64,000 nt of DNA from Pempheris klunzingeri (taxonomy: Eukaryota; Chordata; Actinopteri; Acropomatiformes; Pempheridae). Under the pieces are notes generated by a model. The model made no database searches. It was given only the letters and a program-made list of their open reading frames with translations, and was not told the origin of the DNA. The translations under genes and the position numbers were made by a program. The stretch is taken from the NCBI RefSeq assembly GCF_042242105.1, contig NC_092014.1, positions 5,243,874 through 5,307,873 on the forward strand, written 5' to 3'. This document shows positions 1 to 12,703 of the stretch, in pieces. Each line of letters starts with the position of its first letter. Positions within the stretch are counted from its first letter, which is position 1.

Positions 1-2724
1 ACAGCTGTGTTTGTTTTAAGAGAGAAAGAGCTGACGTTTGAGAGAAAGCTGGAGGAAGAAGCCATGTGTGCCATTATGTACGCTTGTTTGATTCTGTGCA
101 CATACATCATACGTCCACTTGTGGCATGCTTGGGCGTGCTTTTGTTTGTGTCTGTGTGTGTGTGTGTGTGTGTCGAGGGAGCGGAGCGCAGCGTGAGGCC
201 TCCAGCAGCCGGGGCCGCTGGTGGTTCTCACAGCCCACAGAGCGACTCTCCGACAGGGATCGTGAGAACCTGAGTGGCAGGGGTCCTTGTGGTTTTAGCG
301 GAATTTGACAAAATGTAAAGAGAAGAAAAACATCAGTGTTCGTCGATGTCAACAGCATAACATAGTAAGAGGAAAGCATTTGATGATGTTACACCAACAG
401 ACACATCTTTTTTACTGCTTCCTGTTTGAATCATTGCCAGAGGAGCAGATCGTACTGTAAGAATACTCTTTCATTGACAAGTTAAAATTATGTACTGTTA
501 AATCAGGAAAGTGTTAAAAGTAACATGCATGAATGTTTTACTGTTGTTTTCTGAGCTGGAGCTCATTCTAAATATTTAATATAAAGCTACTGATTATTTC
601 CATTGTAGATTCATCTGTTGATTATTTTCTTCATTACACAAAAGATTGTTTGGTTCACAAAAATTCAGAAAATAGTGAGAAATGACGTCATGATTGTTCC
701 GCGCTTAGAGGTCATTGTCAAGTTCATACTACTATTTGAAGGTTCTGCTAGAATAGGCTTATAAGGTTTAATGTTTTTAAAAAAACACATTATTTTTCTC
801 ATAACAGACATGGCTGCTGCAGCATCTGTCCGTCTGAACGCTCCGTTTTAGAACAATAGAACAGTTTGTGTGGTTTGTTCTGGCCATCAGTATCTTCCTG
901 TGATCTGGAGCAGGCTGTAGTGAGGAAAAAAAAACTTGTCACATGACATCACACATTTACTGAAAGATGGAGCAGGAGAAAAAGAGGGAGGACGGTCTCT
1001 CCTCATAGTTTCTCTCAGCACACTGAGGACACATATCTGTGTTGAAAAGACATTAAAAAGTGCATTTTGCAGGATAAAGTGACACCTTCACAGTATTTTG
1101 CCCAACCAATAGTCCAAACCTTAAAATTATTGTGAACAAATTACAATGATTAAAATCATTAAAAGGAATAATAACATATATATATATAACAATATATAAC
1201 AATCTATCCTATTTTATTCACATGTTTCACATGCAAAAATATTAATTTTTGCAGTAACTTGTCTGAAGCTGTCAAATAATTGTAGTGGAGTAAAAAGTAG
1301 GATATTTCCCCCCTGTGATGTGGGGGAGGAGAAGTAAAGTAAAGTATCAGCAGGACGTCTGAATTCTTTCTTTTCCCACACCTGTCTTCCTTCTCTCATC
1401 TCTCCTTCTCTCCGTTCATCAAATGACACCATCTCCTCTCCCTCCGACCTTCATCCCAAGCTGCAGCTTCCCTCACGTCACTGTGAGGCCGTGCGATTAT
1501 TTATGGGCTGGTGAATGGAGAGAGATAGTACGAGACCCAGAGCTTGGCCTCTACCCTTCCACTGTCTGCTACCCTTAAATCACCACCGAGTCTGGCTTAC
1601 TTTTACATTAATGGTTTGTTCATGTGTGTGTGTGAGAAAGAGAGAGAGGGATAACAAAACTGGTAGACGCTATGGACATGTGTGCTACTGGTATTAAAGC
1701 ATTACCTTGCTTTAATACTGATTTGACTCTTCAAATTACTTTGAAATAATTGCATCATATATTATATATAGCTCTGCTTTAGGTTTCCACCGACGCCTGA
1801 GGAACTCCTGGGGGAAAATATCTGGCTCTTTATCGCAGCGTTTGACTGAACACTTGCCTGCTATGCGTGGAACAATGTTGGTGAGAACAGTGAGATTAAA
1901 CCAAACAAGAGCTGAATGATGTTAGAAAGCGCTGTAGAGCTGTTGGGGAGTGACAAGATGATTTATCGTTTATCGTTTAACTCCATATTACACATAGTAA
2001 TTTTCACCAATTATTCATATAAGAAAAGTATAGACCACTGCTCCAGTCGACAGGGTACATATAGGGATAGATGTTTGAAGTGCTGATGTGTGTGTGTGTG
2101 TGTGTGTCTGTGGCCAAAACAGGACCAGCTGAAGTTTATGACCCTGCAGTGATCTCTGTTTTCTCAGGGTGACAGAGAGGACAGCCGGTCTGCAGGGGGC
2201 AGAGGGGGGTGGAGGTTACATTACAGCAACACCTGGTCTGTGGGTAAAACTGGAGAGTATGGAGGGTGGATGGTATAATATCTGTACTTGAACCAATGTG
2301 AGATTAGACTGATGTTTGATGTATGACTACTAGGCTTTGATAATGATAAAGAACATATACCTGCCTCTCTGTCCAACTGCTCATCTTAATAATATCCTAC
2401 CATGAATACAATTCCTTTAAGTCATCTGAGTTCTTATGATAACAATACAAATCTTTTTCTTCTTTTGTCAGGTGTCAGTCTCTATGACGATCTGGTTCTT
2501 ATTATTAACTTCTGTCTCAGACATGTAAGACAGACTTTCCATCTTCCTGCACTAAATCAGTGAGAAAAATCTTTGTTTTAAGATAAGGAACATAAATAAC
2601 AGCCCATCCCCACCTGCTACACACACACACAGACATTAGTTACAATAAATAATATAGGAATCCATCAACCCAATCCCGTCTGAGAACATCAAAGGAGGAG
2701 AAGATGAGCAATTTCCTCTGTAGT

Positions 2725-2751
2725 TGTGTGTGTGTGTGTGTGTGTGTGTGT
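2725..2751. repeat. (GT)n microsatellite
   Basis: Uninterrupted GT dinucleotide repeat of about 13 units. Two shorter GT tracts lie at 153-172 and 2086-2107. Confidence 0.9.
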
Positions 2752-3815
2752 TGAAGTGTCTGTGTAAGCTCTGTGAGGGTTTTTGTGTTTATACCTGAAA
2801 TAGCGGGACAAAAATGGGTCTAATAACTCAGAGGCAGGAGACACACACTCAAACAAACTGTCTGGTGGGCACAGACAGGAAGTAGTGGAGGAAATATACA
2901 TGTCTGAATAAAAGGTCTGAGTCAGCGCTGACCTGTGGCTCTGCAGTGGCAGAGAATCGAGACATGAACTATAATAAGCGCCTAAGAATACAGTTGAACC
3001 AAAAAATGGCAGTAAACTCCAAACTGTGCATCGAATACATGTTTCACCTCTCGTTAACAGGATCCACACAAAACCCTGGTTACTTGCCAGGTGTGAAATT
3101 ATACTTCTTGCACAGTGGACAGCGCCAACAGTGATTTACGTCGTCATGCCGGCCAGTGAGCAGTGAAACGTAACTAAGTGCATCTACTCGAGTACTGTAC
3201 TTAAAAATCTGACGTATTTGTACATTAGAAAAAGTCAGTTTCCTCTAATTTGATTAATTTAATGAGTTTGCAGATTTACATCAATAATAGAATCAAAAAA
3301 TAATAGTCTAGTGTGGTATAAGGCTTTATTGATCCAAGTAATTAACACATTAGTGCTTCATATAATATATTATAATATAATATGAGTACTTTTACTTTTG
3401 GTACTTTATATAGTATATTTTGATGCTATTAACTTGTACTTTTACACTGTGGTGTCACTGCTATTACTGAGTAGTTCTTCCATCACTATTAGTGAGGAGG
3501 ATCTTTGACGTCAGATGGCAGCTAAAACAATGAATAATGTGTGGATGGGTTTTCAGCATCCGCGTGATTTATTCAGGCTGCGGCCAGCGGGAAAAGGGAG
3601 AGCAGGGCCTTTGGCTTTAGGGATCCTCCCTTATCTGACGGAGCGAGAGCAGATCATGGACAGCTGGAGATGAATGAGAACCCATGGGAGAGGTTAAGAC
3701 TGTTGTGGCCAGAGAGGAAGGGACAGTGAGCCAAGGTAAGGCCACTGTCCTCTTTTTTCTTCTGGGCTATGACTCAAAAGGTGAGGAGAGAATTACCCCT
3801 TTATACCATCCATAG

Positions 3816-3849
3816 AATTAATTAATTAATTAATTAATTAATTAATTAT
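3816..3849. repeat. (ATTA)n tetranucleotide microsatellite
   Basis: About eight perfect ATTA units form an AT-only tract. Confidence 0.9.
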
Positions 3850-4623
3850 AGCGTCTAAATCAGGCCAACCTGCCCAAAAGGCCTCGTCACATCATATTTA
3901 AAGTAGTTCATGCTATCAGCTTATCACTTCCATATAGTGAGGACAATTGCTTACTTAGTGAAATATGCAAGGTATCAAAAAGAAAACAGGCGCACACACT
4001 GATAAAACGTCACACTTTTAATGATAATGATCCTAAATATTGTACAGAAATCTTTTCTGAAGATAAGGCTTGTTTTTCCTTCCTGACACTTCATGTATGC
4101 ACAGATAAGTTTGCAGTGATGCGTGGGTCTCGACACAGAACAGTGAGCTCTCCACACAACACTGTATGGTACCCTATGTCCATACTGCCTCACCTGAGCT
4201 ATGCTTATTGAAACTATGGTGGAAAAAGTGCTTTGAAATAGATGAGTACAGATCACAGAATACAAGGTTTGAAGCTGCTTTCATCAAGTTATAGTCATGA
4301 GAGGAGCTTTTTCCAAAGCAACATTATTTTGGAGGACCTTCAGCTGAAATGTAGTAAAAACTAAAAACACCATTCATTCAGGGTCTAAACATTGAAACAA
4401 CTTTTCCTGAGAATTTGATCCAGTGGATTTTACCTGATGTTAGCCTGCCCTCTTCTGGAAGGAGGACCAACTACAACTGCACAGTAGGAACTTCACTTCA
4501 GTGCTGTCGTTCAAAAAACATCACAAAATTACGTCTTTACGGTCTTTATCTTAAAGGAGCCTCATACCATAGAATCAACATTTACTTTTTGAGACGTTTA
4601 AGACACCACAGCATCCTGCAGAG

Positions 4624-4717
4624 ACATGATATAATATCACTGTAGCATTAACTTTTTACATTTTCCATAAATTTCACCTGAAAGTCGAATATCCCTAACG
4701 TTTTGTGAGTAGTGTAT
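4624..4717. mobile_element. Solo terminal end of a Tc1/mariner-like element
   Basis: This ~94-bp stretch matches the right terminal inverted repeat of the 708-bp element at 51182-51889 nearly base for base, including the outer part ctaac(g/t)ttttgtgagtag and the tgta end. I found no left terminus between 4200 and 4624, so only one end remains. Confidence 0.7.
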
Positions 4718-4844
4718 GTGTGTTAGTTGGTGGGAGAGTTGTGTTTTTTTTTACCTGTTTTCTGCATGTGCAAACTAATCTGAGTCATTGAGGTAGCACA
4801 ATAAAAAGTTCTGCTTGATTTACATTAGTAAGACTTTGCTTTCT

Positions 4845-4850
4845 TTTATT
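4845..4850 (-). terminator. Possible polyadenylation signal of first b3galt-like gene
   Basis: AATAAA on the minus strand (TTTATT on plus), about 245 bases past the stop codon at 5095. It is the first canonical hexamer I see downstream, which implies a 3' UTR of roughly 250-270 nt. No cleavage-site evidence is available. Confidence 0.4.
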
Positions 4851-5094
4851 TTGATCTGAAATGAACGTGTTGCAAAAAAATTGAAAAACGTGAAGTATGT
4901 AATGTAAAGGACCAGTCTTTGGTGTTCCTGTGTGAATCCTTACATCTTATGTTTTGCATGCTACCACATGCTTGCTGTCATGTTGTCTGCAGACACATAA
5001 TAAATATTTTAATTGAATTCATTTATATAAATATAAAAAACCAAAGGCGTCACCCTACCACTAAAAAGTCTAATAAATAATAAATAAATGAAGG

Positions 5095-6066
5095 TCAGCA
5101 TTTAGCTCCCGGCTCTTTGCTCCTCTGCCAGTAACTCGTCATCTGTGGGATGCTTGTCGTTGTCACGGCGATCACTTTTGACAGGCTGCAGTCGCTCAGA
5201 GGATGCCGGGGGTCAACGATAAACATATTCTCTTCAGGCGGGTCAGTGGGGGAAATACCCACTCGTTTTAGGCACATACCCAGGTAGGCGTCCTCAATGT
5301 GGATAGGTTTAATCAGAGGAGAGACCCCCAGGAGCTTCGCAGGCAGGTCCGAGGACATGACGTAGGACATGCCCAGAGGATACGGGGGGTACTCTGGCTC
5401 CGCAATCACATCTCTCGGCATGTAGAACTTGTTGAATGGGTTTCTTAAAACCGGGCTGTGCCACCACACCAAACCTGTCATGTAGTTTTGTTTGGCCGTG
5501 CCAGGATCCAGCAACAGTTTCACCAAATTCTGGACATGAAGTAAGACATCAGAGTCAATCTTTATGGCATAGGAAGCCTTGGAACAATGCGCAGTGAGCC
5601 ACTCCAGCATCATCATCGTCTTGATGGTCAGATTGTGGTAGCTGTCCTGGAAGTCACTCTGGATCAAATCGTGGTGCTGCAGGTTCTCCTGTTTGAGCTT
5701 CTCCTGCTGCTGCCCAGCGTCAGCTCCTCCAGGCAGGCCCAGCATGAAGAAAGTCTCCACCAGCTGACCCAGAACCAGTTTCTCACTTCCCCACGTCTTC
5801 CGGATGGCCTCCCGAGCGGCCACGTTGCTGGGTGCAACCGGAACCATCACGACCACGAAAGTCGCGCTCTTACACGCCAACTTGTCATCCATTATGAATT
5901 TGTAGTTCCGCGGATAGGCCACATGATACGGCCCAGGATCCTGAGGTGATGATGGTGCTCTGCTGAAGCCTGAAGTGGCCCAGCGCAGGAGTTTCTCGTC
6001 AAAATTGAGATAGATGAAGATTATCATCGTTCCCAGGCCGCAGAAAAAGATTTTTCTCTTCTCCAT
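5095..6066 (-). CDS. Beta-1,3-galactosyltransferase-like (GT31) protein
   Basis: A 323-residue type II membrane protein of glycosyltransferase family 31. The family transfers galactose (or GlcNAc) from a UDP-sugar in beta-1,3 linkage to glycan acceptors in the Golgi lumen. Residues 5-22 form a hydrophobic signal-anchor after a basic N-terminus. GT31 motifs appear in order: RxxIRxTWG at 85-93, FMLG at 107-110, QSDFxDSYxNLTxKT at 136-150, the metal-binding DSD at 171-173, YPPYPLGMSYVMS at 226-238 and IEDAYLG at 257-263. An N-glycosylation site (NLT) lies at 145-147. The coding part sits in one exon, usual for b3galt genes. A strong acceptor (tttctgtgtag) ends 5 bases before the ATG, so a non-coding 5' exon is expected. 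A related gene lies 6.6 kb upstream in the same orientation. I cannot tell which b3galt subtype this is or confirm the acceptor sugar. Confidence 0.9.
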   Translation of the reverse strand: MEKRKIFFCGLGTMIIFIYLNFDEKLLRWATSGFSRAPSSPQDPGPYHVAYPRNYKFIMDDKLACKSATFVVVMVPVAPSNVAAREAIRKTWGSEKLVLGQLVETFFMLGLPGGADAGQQQEKLKQENLQHHDLIQSDFQDSYHNLTIKTMMMLEWLTAHCSKASYAIKIDSDVLLHVQNLVKLLLDPGTAKQNYMTGLVWWHSPVLRNPFNKFYMPRDVIAEPEYPPYPLGMSYVMSSDLPAKLLGVSPLIKPIHIEDAYLGMCLKRVGISPTDPPEENMFIVDPRHPLSDCSLSKVIAVTTTSIPQMTSYWQRSKEPGAKC

Positions 6067-6329
6067 TGAAACTACACAGAAAAGAGACTCACGTTATCAC
6101 ACACTTTATTGGCAACAGTGACACACAACTCAACAATCTAGAGGAAAGACGAAAAAGACGCGATTTAATGTTTTGAAAAAGAAATGTTGTCCCCCATCAA
6201 TGTAATCAGTCTCATATTAAATGTTTTGATACTGACACTGATACAACAATATCTTTTACAATCAATCAATACATTCACACCCTTTTTTCCATGCTTTGTC
6301 ATCTATACACAAACAGATGTACAAGAACT

Positions 6330-6525
6330 TTGGCAGTTTTATTGATCTTTTTACCCAACCTCGCTAAGTGCAATACTTTTTTATATTCCCCCTATGTGTA
6401 TTGTACTGTTTCTATTTTTATACTTCCATACTTCTGTTCTGTTCATCTCCTCCTGTCAGCTGTAACGTTGTACATTTCCCAGTTGTGGGACTAATAAAGG
6501 AATATCTTATCATATCTTATTTCAG
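6330..6525 (+). mobile_element. Non-LTR retrotransposon 3' tail remnant
   Basis: AT-rich sequence ending in gtgggactaataaaggaata followed by short tctta-type repeats. This is a typical 3' end of a fish LINE. There is no reverse transcriptase frame, so it is a 5'-truncated fragment. Confidence 0.5.
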
Positions 6526-7739
6526 TTCATACCAACAAAGTATTGACCCATCCATTTCCTGCACATCCAACAGAGCAGAACTGGATGACAAATGCTCAGG
6601 CCATTAATGCACATCCTGAAATGTGGAGCACCAAGTAGTTTTTTTTAACTATTTGCACTGAAATCCCACAGCAGCCTTATTTAGAACCACATCCAAGTGT
6701 GCAGCCAAATGTGTGACTGGAGTTAGTGACTGCTAAAACTTCAACTGTGTAACAGGGCTCATTAATGAGCAACGTGCTTTGGTGTTTTGGGTCTGATCCA
6801 GTCCTGCCAAATATGACTGATTAGTACAAATATCCTGATCCTGTTCAGACAATATGATGCAGCACAGAAAAAGACGAAGGAATCAACTCCATCATTCCCA
6901 TCACTGACACATTTTAGTCATTTCATTTATCAGAATCATTTCAACGTGCATATTAAGTCTGCTAATGTTCAGGAAATAGCAGCAGGGGTCTGTAACAGGC
7001 AAACACGTGTTTCACTTTCACAATTTAATACTCACTGTGTTTTTTTCTATGCCACCCACACGTCGTCCCACAGAGACATACAAGAAAACCTAAAGTAAAT
7101 GTGCCAAAAGTACAAACTAAGCGTCACCAGAACTTCACCAAAGAAGCTCTTCTCTGTGAACACAGAATTACATCCTGTTTACAGAGCTGACTTCCGCTGG
7201 TGTTACACCCCTGGCTTCCTACTCGACTGGATGAAAAATGTCAAACTAGCTGAATAAAATGAGCTCAAGCACCGTTTTGGTCTTTAAACTTCCACAGAGC
7301 TTGTACATAATAATTAAAAGATCAGCGATTAAAACATATACTGTGTATAATCTCCTGGAGGTGAGGTGAACAGTCTTCATCGGGTGACTTTATCCATGAC
7401 AAAACACTGTCCCCCTGGACCTTCAATCGAAAGTAAACCCACAGAGATACCCTGTAGTTATTTTAAGAACCCCAAAATTATGAAGGAACAATGTGGTTGG
7501 CTGGTTTATTTGTTATAAGATCATCTTGAGATAAAATCACATCAGAATTTTCAAGTAATGCAGAAGTCACCACCCCATCTTCACTGAAATGACTTGTTTT
7601 GCTCAGTTTTATGGTCACGCTATCCCCTGAACTAGTAATAGCAGAGGAACCCAGTGGCCCAGTAAAATAAGTTCCTCTCAAATTGGTCAGGAGGTCATAC
7701 ATACCCTGAAATAATAGTATAGTTAAAAAAGAACTAATG

Positions 7740-7975
7740 TCTGAGTATGAGTTCTTTGAAACTGGAGATTGAGGCCATGAACTCATTAGGAAAATGTTTA
7801 CTGAGGTAATAAATAAAGTGAGAAGTTGGCTCATTTTTCTCATTGACTTCCATTCATTCATGATATCAACTCCCTTTTTTTTTTTTTTTGCCACCAGCAC
7901 AGTCGCCCCCTGCTGGCCTTTATGGAGCAACACAGGTTTAAGGCACTTCCGCGTTGGCTTCACTTTTTTTTTTTA
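7740..7975 (-). repeat. Dispersed repeat, family A (copy 1)
   Basis: The reverse complement aligns with 15960-16285. Shared landmarks are gtgaagccaa(c/t)gc, ccttaaacctgtgtt, an aatgagaaaa block, and a cctcaatc...gtttcaa block. It also carries cgccccctgctgg, which I recognise from a common teleost dispersed repeat. An A/T homopolymer of about 15 interrupts it. It looks non-coding. Confidence 0.6.
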
Positions 7976-8167
7976 AGCCTCCCAGAAAACTTCACTTTTT
8001 TTAAAAAGAACTTGCTGTTTTGCATCTTTTCAAATAGTCTACTGTGTTTGGGAAAAGATAAAACACTCTATCAAGGCGGACACTTCCAAACAAACTGCCT
8101 CCATGTGACCCCACATGACAAACGAAGACATCTGAGCGAACCACAGCTGCTGTTCCTGTAAACTTAC

Positions 8168-8335
8168 TTCAGGAGCGTCTCCGCCGTCTTTTCTCTCACC
8201 TGGTGACACTCCGCAGGTGATCTATCACACATTAAAGCAGCTTCAGTCCCGGACGGAGCAGCTTCTCCTCCGCCGACGTGAATCGGCAGCTCCTCACTTC
8301 CTTGATGCCCTGCGAGGCTGCACTGTGTCAGACAG
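8168..8335 (-). promoter_or_regulatory. Candidate first exon and promoter region of first b3galt-like gene
   Basis: A CpG-richer segment whose minus strand ends in a near-consensus donor (GAA|gtaagtt). A second weaker donor (CACCAG|gtgaga) lies about 30 bases earlier. An ATG within it opens a frame that would join exon 2 out of frame and stop soon after, so it would act as a short upstream ORF rather than extend the enzyme. The transcription start is not visible. Confidence 0.4.
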
Positions 8336-8340
8336 ACAAA

Positions 8341-11300
8341 CAATCAGCCACAAAACAGTCAGATTGTGAAGAGCACTCATGTGCAGCCTGCGGCAGAGCC
8401 AGAGCAATCAATTCATTCTGAGAAGTCATTAGTCATTTAAGTGGTTTTTCTTAGGAAGTGTACCAAACACTTACTGGTTCCAGAGCTCAAACTGGGACGT
8501 TTTGTCACTTTCTATTGACTGTTTTGAGGGTTTGTGCTGTGAGAAGTCAAAAACAGACATAAGTTTGGGCTTCAGGACACTATGCCAGACATTTGGGTTT
8601 ATTTTATTTCATTTTAGTTTAGTTTTCGTTACTATCAAAAAACTATTTCTCTTAATTGAGAAAGTGATTAATTCATAGGTTAACTGATAATAAACATAAC
8701 AGCGCAAACTATTTAAATTTCCACCATTTCCACCAACATAGGGAAAGGAAAACTAGAAATAAAGTCTTTTTCCCCAAACATTTATCTAAACTGCGCAGCT
8801 TCCTTATGCAATAAAGTTTATTCTAATTCTAATTCTGTATTTATTATTGACATTTTTCCATGTGCTATATATTGAATCCTGCTCTACCCTTTAGTCACAT
8901 GTCACACTTTTCTGTGTTCACTGCTCTGACAAACACACTCTCCCAGATTATACTGGAAGTTAATTCAAAGTAACCAGTATGAAGTCTGCCAGGTTTGACA
9001 TTTGTGGTTTGACCACTAATTTGACATTAGTTCTAAATAACAAAGTTCTTCCTAGAAAACAAAGTGTTACCAAATATTAGAGCTTAAGGCTTGCAGGTTT
9101 TTAAGGGTTATATTTCAGTCATGGATGGATCATTGGAGACACTTATAGTTGAAGGATTTCTCTGCCTTTTTCCTGTAATAGGCCTTTTCCACCACTAGAT
9201 GTCACCCTGCGTTCAATGTTAACCAATTTCTAACAATTGGCACAGGGTGTGAGAGATATTACACAACTCATCCAAGTCAAGTCATGAGGTTTTTCTTTCT
9301 TTTCTTTTCTTTTCTTTGTTCATTCTTCCAAAAGACCAAAATAGAAACACGATTGGACTTTGCATTGAGTCCAAACTTGTCTCAATGGATGTTTATTCAA
9401 AAAGCAGGTGACAGCAGATTTGTCATTGTCATCTAGAGTCCTCTGTGGTCTTGAATGTGAGTATTTGACAAAGGCGAGTGTTTGCCTCCATACCAGTTAG
9501 TGACAAAAGTAACCCCAGTCTTACTTAAATTAAACCTTAGATGAATTAAAAATGAAACCTTAGATGATTATCATCAACAATACCCTTGATACTAAAAGGT
9601 AACCTTAGTTTTTCTTCATCCACGTCACGCTCAGCTGCCTCACACTCGAGCTTCACCAAACAAGACACCTCAGACCTTGAAAGTAACTTGATATCCAGTC
9701 CATGAATGTCACATGACAGCAGAGGTGAAACAGCACACCCTGATTAATATATAAACCTCGTGAAAAAGTTATAGTGAAACATATTAACCGTGCCAAACAA
9801 AGATTTTGGGAACACTTCTTAATTTCTTTTTATGTCAACACAGCTGACACATATTAGTGTATTAGCACATACTGTGTTTCAGCAGCGAAACACACATATA
9901 TGCATGTCATAGAAGTAAAAAAACAACCTTCAAAATTCAATATATTATGTGAAAGTTAGATTTTATTGGCACATCAATGATATTTGCAAATTCATCAAAA
10001 AAAAATCAAACGTTGTGACTTCCCCCTGCTCCTGCATTGGATCTCACATGTTCACGTGTGTTATTCATTACTGATGGCTGTTTGCACGCCAAATTATCAC
10101 TCAGGGACATTAAAGCTTTACTTTTTTATAAGGCCATCATCATGTCATGAATGCAGTCTAAGAAAAAATGAATAAAACGTATGTTAAATAATGAGCTAAA
10201 TGATAACATGAGCTAAATCTGAGGAAAATATCAATTAATTCTCCCTTTTCTCAAGTGTTCTGATGTGTAAAAGGCTGTTTTTGCTCAGTCAATCAGGAGA
10301 GCAAAACATTTCTTCTCACATAATCTTTATATCATGTGCCCGTAGATGGAGTGTCACACACTATCTGTGACAAAGTCTGGTCCAAGTGCTCATAGTGTCT
10401 AATGTCCAAACTCACTGTATCATCATTGAATTGATGAATTTTCTTCATCAGCAGATGAGAAACGCACATAAAGATGGACGACATGACGGCTCCATAAAAG
10501 TGAAGCCAAAACATCTCAGTCGCCGCTGGTGTAGTTCTTATCATCCTGATGTATGTTCAAGTGTTTTTCTGTGCTAATTTTTCTGTGCACAGTGGGAGGA
10601 AGCGGAAACAAGTCGTCCATCTTTGTATACAGTCCAAGGTTGAAATGAACCCTCTGGTCTTTTAGAGGTGTAAACAGTAAGCTTTGCAAAACGCCAACAT
10701 GCCATTCTCAACATTTTCCCCACACATTCCCACTCATTCCTGTGTCTACAAAACATTCAATCCCAGAGAGAAGTCATCACAAAGCTTTGAACCAAATCAT
10801 TTTTAACATAACACCAGTGACGAATGAAGGTAAAAGCAAACTTCCTTGTACCTCTGCGCTTCCTCAATGAGTCAATACAGGACACTTGTATGCTAAGCTT
10901 CTCGTGGGAATTTCCTATTGGCGTAAATGAAAATCACTCTTGTGTCCAATCCGATTCAAGTCCAACGGAAACGGTACTGAGCATGATACACATCTGACAA
11001 CACCACACCCACAGTGAACTTGAGAGGGTGCAGGCTTTGTGTGATAGGAGACACAAATAATTAAGGGTGAAGACAAAGACATGAACAGGGTTTTAGACCT
11101 TTTAGACCTCCCTACAGAAAAATGCTCTTCAGGAGCTTATCACTTTGGCTTTGTTATTTTCCTTCTGTTTGCGAGGGCATGTAGAAATTTCTCTCAACTG
11201 CTTTATCTTCATGCAGTGGATGGCCCACTAACAATAAATACCATCTCTGCAGAGATCATTCACCTTTCCTGTCACGGCTTATCTGACATCTTGTTCCACA

Positions 11301-12348
11301 ACTGCTCTCATTTTACGCCCTTCCTTCAGTTTACGTCTACTGTTTACAGAAGGGGACTGTCTTTTAATGGAATCCCATCCAAGTATTGTGGCTGTGGATT
11401 CTCATTAATAACAATCTTGTACAAACCTGTACAAAAGCGTATATAGATGACAACATACAACAGTCATTTTTTTAATAAATAGTGTCATTGAAAACCTCTA
11501 TGGAGTGAAAATAGTGCCACATTTGAACTGCAACACTACCAGAACTCATTGAATATAGGTTCCAGTCTATCTTCATGCTATACTGACATGAGCCCATACG
11601 CACAGTGGAAGAGTTTCTCATCTTAATACTCAAATACGGTGTTTACATGAGCATCACATTACTGAGATACTGCAAAAACCCGATCATAACCAGGATAACA
11701 AGCATGTAAACTCATTCTCTTTAGTGGCATTAAGAAGGGGTCACTTAACAGCAGCAACAAATAACTTAATGTATTTATTGGAATATATTAGAATAGACTC
11801 TCTGAATGCATCCTTTAAGAACCTCCACGTCGGGAACCTCGTAGATAGAAACTTCACAGTTTTGATGATAATTACTATTCAAGTTAATTCTTTTTTTCAA
11901 TCTGAATTGGAAAAATTCAGTAAAATAATAACTTCTGCACCGTTCCAGAGGTCAATGACTTGTTTTCTTTGGCACCAAGATGAGGGTTCATAGTAAACCA
12001 ATGCTGGCAGCCTTTCCTACCTCTCAATAGTTGCATAGACTTTTTAAACATCATGGGGGGTTGCATTAGCTTCAAATGGTCCTCCTTTGAATTTTTTTTT
12101 TTTTACATTTTGACTCATTGTTATCTTCATGCAGCGTTACTGCCCCCTATGATTAGCAAATTCCCGGCTCTCCAGTGCTTGAGACATGTCTGCCTTTGTA
12201 AACGTATAGGTACAGCAAAGATACAAAAAACAATACATGACCTACTTGTCAAAACATTGCACTACAGCAACATCAGTGGTCAAAAGCTCCTCAGGGTGCC
12301 TTTAATTCCACTCATTCACAATTCCACTTTACTTCACATGCCAGGACA
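8341..12348. other. Intergenic between the two b3galt-like genes
   Basis: No exon with recognisable protein similarity was found. A LINE-tail-like end (caataaagtttattctaatt) lies near 8811-8845, and a short (TTTTC)n tract near 9292-9318. The remainder is AT-rich unique-looking sequence in which I see no structure. Confidence 0.5.
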
Positions 12349-12430
12349 GATAGGATAGGATAGGATAGGACGGGATAGGATAGGATAGCACTTTATTAAT
12401 CCCTTGGGAGGGTTCCCTCAGGAAATTGGG
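12349..12430 (+). mobile_element. (GGATA)n tract plus retroposon tail
   Basis: About seven GGATA-type units are followed by cactttattaatcccttgg and gagggttccctcagg, the 3' tail of a common fish non-LTR element. Related tails occur at 15255-15290 and 27557-27660. Confidence 0.6.
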
Positions 12431-12703
12431 AGATAAACACTCCCTTCATTGTTGTTTCATTGTTGGCCACCCTGAGGAGTTTCAAATACACGCAAGTAAA
12501 AAAAAAAAGGCTCCTGACACCATTTCTATAGTGCAGTTCAGTAACGTCTGTAGCTTTTCCAAAAGAGTGATCACAACTCTCATTTCCAAAATGAGGCGGG
12601 TATGAGAGTGATGCACCAGAACAGTAGAAATCTATAAATAAATTAATCTCATAATTCCCTTCCGCCTAAGTGATTTCTCAGTGCACCTGTAGTCATTATT
12701 GTC

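Larger units (their letters stand above)
1..4619. other. Intergenic, no gene recognised
   Basis: I see no exon with family resemblance on either strand. The open frames here are short and run through simple repeats. The stretch holds GT/TG microsatellites at about 153-172, 2086-2107 and 2725-2751, and an (ATTA)n tract at 3816-3849. It lies downstream of the first galactosyltransferase gene. Confidence 0.6.
6072..8167 (-). other. Probable 5' UTR intron of first b3galt-like gene
   Basis: It is bounded on the minus strand by a donor reading GAA|gtaagt (exon ends at 8168) and an acceptor tttctgtgtag (exon starts at 6071). It contains a retroposon 3' tail at 6330-6525 and a dispersed repeat at 7740-7975. 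The 161-codon minus-strand frame at 7478-7963 runs through that repeat and is not treated as a gene. Confidence 0.5.

Noticed and set aside
7478-7963. 161-codon open frame on the minus strand
   Set aside because: It runs through dispersed repeat family A and a poly-A run giving poly-Lys, and has no protein-family resemblance.
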